Below, piece by piece: positions 6,078 to 11,756 of a stretch of DNA of 16,025 nucleotides; positions within the stretch are counted from its first letter, which is position 1, and each line of letters opens with the position of its first letter. Both the position numbers and the translations under genes were made by a program. This DNA comes from Bacteroidota bacterium (lineage in GTDB: Bacteria > Bacteroidota > Bacteroidia > Bacteroidales > Prolixibacteraceae), in NCBI GenBank assembly GCA_023412195.1, contig JAEYNZ010000024.1:1-16025 (forward strand), given 5' to 3'. The notes under the pieces are model-generated. The model searched no databases. It had not been told where the DNA came from and was given only the letters and a program-made list of their open reading frames with translations.

Positions 6078-6614
6078 ATGAAAAATAAAAGAATTTACCT
6101 TGGGATTGACATGCTTTTGCTGGTGATGTTTGCCATTTCCCTCAGCAGCTGCGATTCAGGTTTTGTTATCAAAAATCCGTATGAGGGTGTTGACTGGGAA
6201 AACCACCAGCAGTATAAAGCAAATTTCCACACACATACCACACGCACCGACGGACGGCTAAACCCTGACACCGTGGTTGACCTCTACCATGCTTTGGGTT
6301 ATCATATCCTGGCCATTACTGATCATAATGAAGTAACTATACAAAAAGGTGTGGTCACCATTCCAAGGTCGCGGAGTGCTGAACGCATCATTTCAAACAG
6401 CCAGATTTTTGATTTTGAGTTAAGTGAAGCAGACATGCTTCAAATTGACAATTTAAATCAAGACCAGCCAATGGTTAACAGGCGCGATCGTATAATACAT
6501 CTGTTAGAAATGCTCCGCAGTGAAAAATTTGACTTGCGGTTGCTTCAGTTGTTATCGTATGCTGTAGGTGACAGGCTGCAGGAAACATTCAACTTTAAAA
6601 CAAGCGGACAATAA
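6078..6614 (+). CDS. Chimeric lipoprotein: PHP-domain N-terminus joined to an aldo/keto-reductase C-terminus
   Basis: The 178-residue product starts with a lipoprotein signal peptide; LSSC at 22-25 is the lipobox with C25 the lipidated Cys. Residues 46-87 are the start of a PHP phosphoesterase domain: metal-binding HTH at 51-53, TDG at 57-59, ITDHNE at 80-85. The PHP domain then stops, missing its remaining metal ligands. Residues 88-127 match the C-terminal end of aldo/keto reductases: IQKGVVTIPRS, then ERIISNSQIFDFELSEADMLQIDNLN. That family is cytosolic and binds NADPH here, so the segment cannot work alone and would not belong on a lipoprotein. The last 45 residues (from about 133) are helical and unrecognised. 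The junction is near 6338 with no stop or frameshift. I read it as a deletion- or recombination-made fusion of gene remnants, likely not an active enzyme. Confidence 0.75.
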   Translation: MKNKRIYLGIDMLLLVMFAISLSSCDSGFVIKNPYEGVDWENHQQYKANFHTHTTRTDGRLNPDTVVDLYHALGYHILAITDHNEVTIQKGVVTIPRSRSAERIISNSQIFDFELSEADMLQIDNLNQDQPMVNRRDRIIHLLEMLRSEKFDLRLLQLLSYAVGDRLQETFNFKTSGQ

Positions 6615-6655
6615 TTGTTTATCACTTTATTTTCATCAAGGTTATCTATGATGAT

Positions 6656-7426
6656 TTAAGGTTTAATCTTTGCATATATTTCCAGAAGCTTGCTGTTCAA
6701 AATGTTCTTTATCTCCTCTTCATTTTCCCCTAAGGGTTTTACGGGAATCAGGTCCATCACTTCGTCAGGAGTAAGTTTTGATTTGTAGTATAGCTTGATG
6801 GACTTTCTAAGGGTAGCACTTACAGCTTTTTGTGCCTCTTCAGCTGAAAGTCCTGTTTGCAGGGCAATGTTTTCCAATTCATTCCACTGGAACCAGAAAT
6901 AGGTTGGCAACATGGCTGAAATAACCGCGTATCCTTCCAGTTTAAATTCCTCGGTTTCAAAAGTTTTACCCAACGGCTTAAATAGCTTTTTTACTTTTTT
7001 CCTGTCTTTCTTATCCATTGCCCGATGAAAAGCAACAGGATTATACCCTTCATTGCAATACGAAGTGGCATTTGGAATCATACGGACAACTCTTTGAGTT
7101 GGCAGCTTTGAAGCCATCATTTCAATCGTGATTTTTGGTGCAAGCGATACGACCAGTGATTCTTCACTTACAGTGGCAGCTATTTTTCCAAGTGTTTCAA
7201 TGATCATGGGCGGGTGGACAGCAAGAATAACCACCTTTGCACGGGCAGCATCTTCAGGAGTTTCTGCCTTTACAATTTCAGGCCATATTGTTTTAAGGCT
7301 ATCTACCTTTTCAGAACCGGGGTCATAAACAATGATGGTATCAAAAGATACAGATTTGTTCTTAAACCCTTCGAGGAATATTTTTGTCACTCTTCCTCCT
7401 CCAATAAATCCGATGGAAGTTTTCAT
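6656..7426 (-). CDS. Pyrroline-5-carboxylate reductase-like NAD(P)-dependent oxidoreductase
   Basis: The 256-residue product has an N-terminal Rossmann fold with the dinucleotide motif IGFIGGGRV (5-13), the beta-strand end VVILAVHPP (about 65-73), and the ProC-type segment RVVRMIPNATSYCNEG, which matches the VxRxMPNTP region of ProC. A helical C-terminal dimerisation domain follows (about 155-256), with LSAEEAQKAVSATLRKS corresponding to the ProC helix around the active site. ProC reduces pyrroline-5-carboxylate to proline. The departures from consensus (MIPNAT for MPNTP, weak Gly and Ala conservation) suggest a paralogue rather than the main proline enzyme. It lies downstream of the ars cluster on the same strand, separated by about 230 bp, and converges with the chimeric gene. 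Confidence 0.7.
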   Translation of the reverse strand: MKTSIGFIGGGRVTKIFLEGFKNKSVSFDTIIVYDPGSEKVDSLKTIWPEIVKAETPEDAARAKVVILAVHPPMIIETLGKIAATVSEESLVVSLAPKITIEMMASKLPTQRVVRMIPNATSYCNEGYNPVAFHRAMDKKDRKKVKKLFKPLGKTFETEEFKLEGYAVISAMLPTYFWFQWNELENIALQTGLSAEEAQKAVSATLRKSIKLYYKSKLTPDEVMDLIPVKPLGENEEEIKNILNSKLLEIYAKIKP

Positions 7427-7438
7427 ATCTATTGATGT

Positions 7439-7588
7439 TTATTGATTGATCTTTTTAAAATTCAAAAATTTCATATCAACATGTGCTGAAGAAAAATATT
7501 CTCTGGCTGCCAGGTATTCCCATTTCCTCCAGAACCTGGACTTCAGAAAAGATAAGCCATTATTTTCATCCGGAATATCAACGATCAC
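7439..7588 (-). CDS. Possible 49-residue small protein or gene remnant between arsR and the ProC-like gene
   Basis: The frame starts with GTG at 7588 and ends with TAA at 7439. The translation VIVDIPDENNGLSFLKSRFW then continues RKWEYLAAREYF and ends KFLNFKKINQ; its mix of charged and aromatic residues looks protein-like. The frame is open upstream to a stop near 7620 but has no ATG. It could be a real small gene, or the C-terminal remnant of a larger one. No family is recognised. A 73-codon plus-strand frame covers the same DNA and is less protein-like. Confidence 0.25.
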   Translation of the reverse strand: MIVDIPDENNGLSFLKSRFWRKWEYLAAREYFSSAHVDMKFLNFKKINQ

Positions 7589-7654
7589 ATTATTAATCGA
7601 AATACTTAAAACCCTGTTGATTTATAACAAATGGATATTCAATAATCTTGTTTA

Positions 7655-8044
7655 TTATATTATCTGATGATTCATTTCCGTTTCCTTTGAATCATGGCAC
7701 ACTGTTGCTTTTTTACAGATGGTTTTTGTTCTGGAGAGCAGCTCTATATGTTCACCCAATAAGGTAAGTTGCTGAATAACCTCGTTCAGCCTTTCATGAT
7801 TCAGCCGGTAATACTGACTGATCCCATCCTGGCAACTTGAAATAAACCCTGCCTCACGAAGTTTAGTCATATGCTGTGAAACGGTCGATTTGCTAATCGG
7901 GAGTTCATTACTGATTTCACCTGCAGGGCACTGATGGTATTTTGAAAGGTGCTCGATGACCTGGAGACGTGCAGGATGAGCCAGCGCCTGCAGAGCGCTG
8001 GCAATTTCCACAAAATTTTCTTTATAATTCTTCAAAGTATTCAT
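7655..8044 (-). CDS. arsR: ArsR-family winged-helix repressor
   Basis: From the ATG at 8044 the product has 129 residues. An upstream extension to 8125 overlaps the arsG gene and is rejected; the chosen start is 8 nt after the arsG stop. The fold is clear: ALQALAHPARLQVIEHL (about 17-33), the recognition helix region ISKSTVSQHMTKLREAGFI (50-68) and the beta-wing GISQYYRLN. The classic ELCVCDL metalloid site is replaced by HQCPAGEI (C39 only). Two cysteines in the C-terminal helix region (C110 and C116), with C39 or C71, could form a different three-thiol As(III) site, as known for other ArsR lineages. It is last in the cluster and probably represses the cluster from the palindrome at 9464-9483. 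Confidence 0.85.
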   Translation of the reverse strand: MNTLKNYKENFVEIASALQALAHPARLQVIEHLSKYHQCPAGEISNELPISKSTVSQHMTKLREAGFISSCQDGISQYYRLNHERLNEVIQQLTLLGEHIELLSRTKTICKKATVCHDSKETEMNHQII

Positions 8045-8052
8045 CTTCAGGA

Positions 8053-8751
8053 TTAAAAAAATACATTTATTATATAATAAGTCCCGACAGCAATAAACAA
8101 AACGGCAATCGCGCGCCTGAACCATTTTTCAAATGTTTTCATTTTGTTGTACAAATGACCTATAGAACCAATGCTGAAGGCAATTAACCAGGCAAAAATG
8201 ATAACAGGGATACCGGTAGCAAGTGCAAAAACCACCGGCAGGTATAATCCCCCGGCACTACTAACGGTCATTGGTATGAGCATTCCAAAATAGAGTACAC
8301 CGCTATAGGGGCAGAAAGTAAGGGCAAATACAATTCCCAGGAGAAGGACTCCCCAAAATCCACCTTTGGAACTGTTTTCCATCTTATCTGTTAAGAAGCT
8401 CATCCCGGGTATTTTGATATTGAGAATACCCAGCATGAAAAGTCCGATTAATACAAGCAGAGGCCCAAGGATCTTTTCTCCCCATATCTGAAAAAACATA
8501 GAGAATTTGAACTGGCTCGCTCCAAAGAAGAAGGCGAGTCCTATCAGTGTATAGGTAATCCCCCTGCCCAGAGTATAAATCAACCCGTTATAAAAGACCT
8601 TCCGCTGGTTATGGATATCCTTGCTGATGTAGCCAATGGCTGTTATGTTGGTTGCCATCGGACAAGGGCTGATGGCAGTCATCAGCCCCAAAATAAGGGC
8701 AGAAAACAATGGTAGCTCTGCATTCTCCAGAAAACTATGAAGTAGTTCCAT
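8053..8751 (-). CDS. arsG: ArsG-family (CcdA/DsbD-like) membrane transporter
   Basis: The 232-residue protein has about six transmembrane helices. It carries two cysteine-proline motifs typical of the CcdA/DsbD transmembrane fold: ISPCPMATN (C30, in helix 1) and FALTFCPYSGVLYFG (C147, in helix 4). In CcdA/DsbD these two cysteines shuttle electrons across the membrane. Close relatives next to ArsF-type proteins in Bacteroides arsenic islands are annotated as ArsG-family permeases for trivalent aromatic arsenicals. Its start follows the arsF stop by 3 nt, so the two are coupled. The neighbouring thioredoxin-like proteins, one cytosolic and one exported, suggest thiol electron transfer, so calling it a redox relay or an exporter is equally open. 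Confidence 0.75.
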   Translation of the reverse strand: MELLHSFLENAELPLFSALILGLMTAISPCPMATNITAIGYISKDIHNQRKVFYNGLIYTLGRGITYTLIGLAFFFGASQFKFSMFFQIWGEKILGPLLVLIGLFMLGILNIKIPGMSFLTDKMENSSKGGFWGVLLLGIVFALTFCPYSGVLYFGMLIPMTVSSAGGLYLPVVFALATGIPVIIFAWLIAFSIGSIGHLYNKMKTFEKWFRRAIAVLFIAVGTYYIINVFF

Positions 8752-8754
8752 TTT

Positions 8755-9192
8755 TTATTTCAGAGAATCCACAGTTAACCTGATTTTATCTTTAAATTTT
8801 TCGGGGGCTGTTTGTGCGAGCATAAAACCATCAACCGTAAGATCTACTTTTTTATTACCATTTACAAAAAGAAGAGACTGCCCTTCAACCCCCAGTTTTT
8901 TTGCTAATGTTTCACCTGCTTCTTCTTCAAGATTTATGGGTTTTAATTGTATCTTCTTGCCATACAACTCCTGTAATGATTCGGATGAAACCCTCTCAAC
9001 AGCACGGCAGGTGACGCACCTTCTTGCAAAGTGAAAGTAATATGCTTCCACTTTTAAATCCCCATCTGGCTGAATACCCGGGGTTGATTCCACCTGGGTT
9101 TCAGCCAAAGTAACTTTGTTACAACATTGGGCACCAACATTGTAATTTCCAATAATGAATACAAATCCTATGAACACAATCAGCTGTTTCAT
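8755..9192 (-). CDS. arsF: ArsF-family exported thioredoxin-like protein
   Basis: The 145-residue product begins with a signal sequence (MKQLIVFIGFVFIIGNYNVG, then AQCC). If it is a lipoprotein the lipobox is imperfect (GAQC); otherwise it is secreted to the periplasm. The core has a thioredoxin-like pattern: VEAYYFHFARRCVTCRAVER with the redox or metal-binding CVTC at 59-62, then KIQLKPINLEEE, and LLFVNGNKKVDLTVDG as the central strands. Proteins of this form are annotated as nitrophenyl compound nitroreductase subunit ArsF and occur in Bacteroides ars operons. It likely hands electrons to or receives them from the ArsG membrane protein. An 11-bp gap separates it from the upstream glutaredoxin-like gene. 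The extra CC at 23-24 could bind As(III). Confidence 0.75.
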   Translation of the reverse strand: MKQLIVFIGFVFIIGNYNVGAQCCNKVTLAETQVESTPGIQPDGDLKVEAYYFHFARRCVTCRAVERVSSESLQELYGKKIQLKPINLEEEAGETLAKKLGVEGQSLLFVNGNKKVDLTVDGFMLAQTAPEKFKDKIRLTVDSLK

Positions 9193-9203
9193 TTTCTTTA
9201 GCT

Positions 9204-9437
9204 TTATCTGGTTAATAAATTTTTGATTTCTTCCACCCCTGGCGCACGGCCTTTAACAACTACTTTTCCATCAACAACCATTGCAGGTGTTGTCATCACA
9301 CCAAATTGCATGATTTCCATAATATCTTCCACTTTCGAAACAGTTGCATCAATACCTGTTTGAGCCACTGCCTCACGGGCAGCTTTTTCCAATGACTTAC
9401 ATTTAGGGCATCCTGTTCCAAGAATTTTAATTTCCAT
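9204..9437 (-). CDS. Glutaredoxin-like thioredoxin-family protein (TM0996/MTH895 type), ArsE position
   Basis: The 77-residue product is a minimal thioredoxin fold: beta-strand MEIKILGTG, redox motif CPKC (10-13) followed by helix KSLEKAAREAV, strand DATVSKVED, then the cis-Pro loop TTPAMVVDGKVVVKGR and a final helix. No signal peptide, so it is cytosolic. This is the TM0996/MTH895 redox-active disulfide family. In Bacteroides arsenic clusters the same place beside ArsF and ArsG is occupied by the protein named ArsE, which fits here. It is the first gene of the cluster, 27 bp downstream of the proposed operator. Likely role: dithiol reductant for the exported partner or for the arsenical substrate. 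Confidence 0.75.
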   Translation of the reverse strand: MEIKILGTGCPKCKSLEKAAREAVAQTGIDATVSKVEDIMEIMQFGVMTTPAMVVDGKVVVKGRAPGVEEIKNLLTR

Positions 9438-9463
9438 GATTGTTTATTTTTTACTTTGTTCGC

Positions 9464-9483
9464 TGTTCGCAAAATTACGAACA
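9464..9483. promoter_or_regulatory. Inverted repeat in the ars promoter, candidate ArsR operator
   Basis: Arms TGTTCG (9464-9469) and CGAACA (9478-9483) are perfect inverted repeats around an 8-bp spacer. A second TGTTCGC stands immediately beside the left arm (9457-9463), so that heptamer occurs twice in tandem. The site is 27-46 bp upstream of the first ars gene and has the symmetry expected for a dimeric ArsR repressor. Confidence 0.65.
9470..9477 (-). promoter_or_regulatory. Promoter -7 element of the ars cluster
   Basis: On the minus strand the spacer of the palindrome reads TAATTTTG, an exact match to the Bacteroidota -7 consensus TAnnTTTG. Transcription would start about 7 nt downstream, leaving a leader of about 25 nt before the ATG at 9437. 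No clear TTTG -33 element is seen; the region upstream is T-rich. Confidence 0.6.
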
Positions 9484-9629
9484 TTCCGCAGAAAAAAAAT
9501 TCTATAACCTTATTGGAAAAATATATTATCCCTGTAAATGTTAATCCCAGATTTCAAAAGGCAACAGAGCCGTGTTCGATTTTTGGCTTTTTATTGAATT
9601 TGATACATATGCAAAGGAGAATTAAAATA

Positions 9630-10886
9630 TTAATTTTCAACCTCACATGTTTCTTCTTTCAGAGAATAAGGTTTAAGATTCAGTTTAAAGATAGTACCCT
9701 GTTTGGGTATACTCTCCACTTCAATACTTCCACCATTCATTTCAACGATGTTCTTCAAAAGATGAAGTCCTATCCCCTTTCCATCGTCGTGTTCAGAATT
9801 GATACGTGAAAAGGGTTTGAAAAGTGCTTTCCCATGTTTGTCCAGATCAATTCCGATACAGTTGTCCTTAAAATTTAACTGTACATGTTTATTTTTGCAG
9901 GCAGTGGAAATTTCAATAACCGGGTTTCTTTTATCTGAACGATATTTCAGGGAATTGGAAATCATATTCCGAAAGATACTTTCAAGGTAAAGTTCGATAA
10001 AGTTAATCCTTGGTACTTCAGAAAAATTGGTAAGGATGGTGGCATTGTATTTTTCAATTTGCGGAAGATAATCGAGCTTCACTTTTTCAACCAGTTCATC
10101 CAGATCAACTGTCTTTATCATGCTCCTTGATTGTTCCTGAACTTCAACCATTTCAATGATTCCCCTGATTGTAAGATCTATCCTTACCAATGAATCATCA
10201 ACACCTTTAAGTATCCTGTCACGCATCTGTTGGTCTTCTGTCCTTCTGAACAACTTTAGCGCCATGGTAAGGTTGGAGAGTGGACCCCGCAGATCGTGTG
10301 CTGACACATTCAGGAAACTATCAAGCACCTTATTTATCCGCTGCAATTCAAGGTTTCTTTCTTTTAATTCATTTGTCCTTTCCTCAACCCTATGTTCAAG
10401 TTCATCATTTATATCTTTTAATCTTTTGTGGGCAACCTGCAGATCCTTGTTATTAAGTGTCAGAAGGTTATTTTTCTCTGCAAGTTCCTTTTCTTTCTGG
10501 AACAGCTTTACAAAAAGAGAAACTTTGGCTTTTAAAATTTCCGGGACAACAGGTTTGAAAATAAAATCGGCTGCTCCTGCACCAAATCCTTTTACAGCAT
10601 GCACAATTTCCTGATTCATGGCAGTGATAAATATCACCGGAATTTTTTCTGTCTTACTGTTCATTTTTAACAGCCGGGCCACCTCATATCCGTCCATATC
10701 AGGCATCTGGACATCAAGAAGAATCAGGTGAACTTCTTCTTTTATGGCAATGTTTAATGCAACTTTTCCGGATGTGGCTGTAAAGAATCTATAGTTTTCA
10801 CCAGCAAGAAGATTTTCCAGGGAGTATATGTTTTCAGTTCTGTCATCAACAATCAATATATTTATCTGGGTATCTTCAATCATCAT
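9630..10886 (-). CDS. Receiver domain-histidine kinase protein (REC-HisKA-HATPase)
   Basis: The 418-residue cytosolic protein begins with a receiver domain (about 8-125): acidic pair D14/D15, phosphoacceptor D58 in ILLDVQMPDMDG, T88 and K111. A coiled coil follows (about 130-190, EKELAEKNNLL then EHRVEERTNELKERNLEL). The HisKA box has H197 in FLNVSAHDLRGPL, and the ATPase domain shows N-box RNMISNSLKYRSD, DNCIGIDL and GKGIGLHLLKNIV. It can therefore receive phosphate from another kinase and phosphorylate a further partner, so it sits mid-pathway. It is the last gene of the operon, 12 nt after cheR. No output DNA-binding domain is present; its targets are outside the window. ATG codons occur at 10886 and 10883; the first is used. 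Confidence 0.9.
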   Translation of the reverse strand: MMIEDTQINILIVDDRTENIYSLENLLAGENYRFFTATSGKVALNIAIKEEVHLILLDVQMPDMDGYEVARLLKMNSKTEKIPVIFITAMNQEIVHAVKGFGAGAADFIFKPVVPEILKAKVSLFVKLFQKEKELAEKNNLLTLNNKDLQVAHKRLKDINDELEHRVEERTNELKERNLELQRINKVLDSFLNVSAHDLRGPLSNLTMALKLFRRTEDQQMRDRILKGVDDSLVRIDLTIRGIIEMVEVQEQSRSMIKTVDLDELVEKVKLDYLPQIEKYNATILTNFSEVPRINFIELYLESIFRNMISNSLKYRSDKRNPVIEISTACKNKHVQLNFKDNCIGIDLDKHGKALFKPFSRINSEHDDGKGIGLHLLKNIVEMNGGSIEVESIPKQGTIFKLNLKPYSLKEETCEVEN

Positions 10887-10898
10887 TTTTAAACACTT

Positions 10899-11756
10899 TT
10901 AATTCCGGTTTTTAAATCCTGTAAACCTGTAAATTTTTTCATTTACGTCAACAACTTCATATCTGGGATATTGAACCGACATCATCAATGTTTCTTTATT
11001 ACCTAGTGCCAGGTAACAAAGAGGAATAATACTCCCGGAAAATAATGCCAGTACCTTCTCCTGCAATGGCCTGTTGAAGTATATCAAGACATTCCGGCAC
11101 ACTACCAGGTGAAATTCATTAAATGAAGTGTCGGTAACCAGGTTGTGCGGATAAAATACTACATTTTCAATAAGGGTTTTATCAAAAATAGCACCATTAA
11201 ATCTTGAATGGTAGTAATCAGTAAGCGAATACTTACCACCTGACAAATTATAATTTTCAGAATAAGCTGCCATGGCAGCTGTATCAAAAATTCCAGCCTT
11301 TGCTGTTGTCAGTGCTTTCTGATTAATATCTGTTGCATAAATAGTTGTTTTATGCAATAAATTTTCCTCCTTAAGCATGATAGCCAGAGAGTATAATTCC
11401 TCACCTGTTGCACATCCGGCATCCCAAATCCTGATAAACGGATAAGTTGAAAGAGCCGGAAGCACATTCTTCCTCAGGGAAAGAAAAAATCCGGGATCGC
11501 GGAACATTTCCGTAACGGTTATCGTGAATTCCTGTATGAAATATTCAAACAGGTTGTTGTCAGATAATAATACTTCCAGCATATCATCGAGTGCAGAAAT
11601 ATTATTTCTAAGCATAAACCTGACAAGGCGGCGCTTTACTGTCATACGGCTGTAATCTGTAAAATCATAACCGTACCTGTTTCTTATACTTTCCAGAAAG
11701 AAACTTGTTTTATGCTCATCTGGAAGCAGAATATGTTCTTCATTGTGTTGCATCAT
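10899..11756 (-). CDS. CheR-type protein-glutamate O-methyltransferase
   Basis: The 285-residue product has the CheR layout: an N-terminal helical domain (about 15-80, with TVKRRLVRFMLRNNI as the basic receptor-binding face), then TVTEMFRDPGFF (81-91) and the SAM-binding motif IRIWDAGCATGEELYSLA (about 108-125). ATDIN as the second SAM contact and VCRNVLIYFN near residue 225 complete the set. CheR methylates glutamates of chemoreceptors, but here it lies between two histidine kinases and no receptor, CheW, CheA or CheB is visible. A likely target is the long coiled coil of the upstream kinase; that is inference. The start overlaps the kinase stop by 17 nt (ATG at 11756 or 11753), so translation is coupled. 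Confidence 0.9.
   Translation of the reverse strand: MMQHNEEHILLPDEHKTSFFLESIRNRYGYDFTDYSRMTVKRRLVRFMLRNNISALDDMLEVLLSDNNLFEYFIQEFTITVTEMFRDPGFFLSLRKNVLPALSTYPFIRIWDAGCATGEELYSLAIMLKEENLLHKTTIYATDINQKALTTAKAGIFDTAAMAAYSENYNLSGGKYSLTDYYHSRFNGAIFDKTLIENVVFYPHNLVTDTSFNEFHLVVCRNVLIYFNRPLQEKVLALFSGSIIPLCYLALGNKETLMMSVQYPRYEVVDVNEKIYRFTGFKNRN

Noticed and set aside
7446..7667. 73-codon plus-strand frame downstream of arsR
   Set aside because: Low-complexity hydrophobic composition, no family, and opposite a more protein-like minus-strand frame.
9561..9596. Possible terminator near AGCC/GGCT with a T run after the kinase gene
   Set aside because: The stem is only 4 bp and the T tract is on the plus strand, opposite to the flanking genes.
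9456..9809. 117-codon plus-strand frame across the ars promoter and the kinase end
   Set aside because: It is antisense to the ATPase domain of a clear kinase gene and covers a promoter; no recognisable protein.
10156..10614. 152-codon plus-strand frame rich in Ser, Leu and Phe
   Set aside because: It is antisense to the receiver and HisKA region of the kinase gene, and its composition is typical of a shadow frame.
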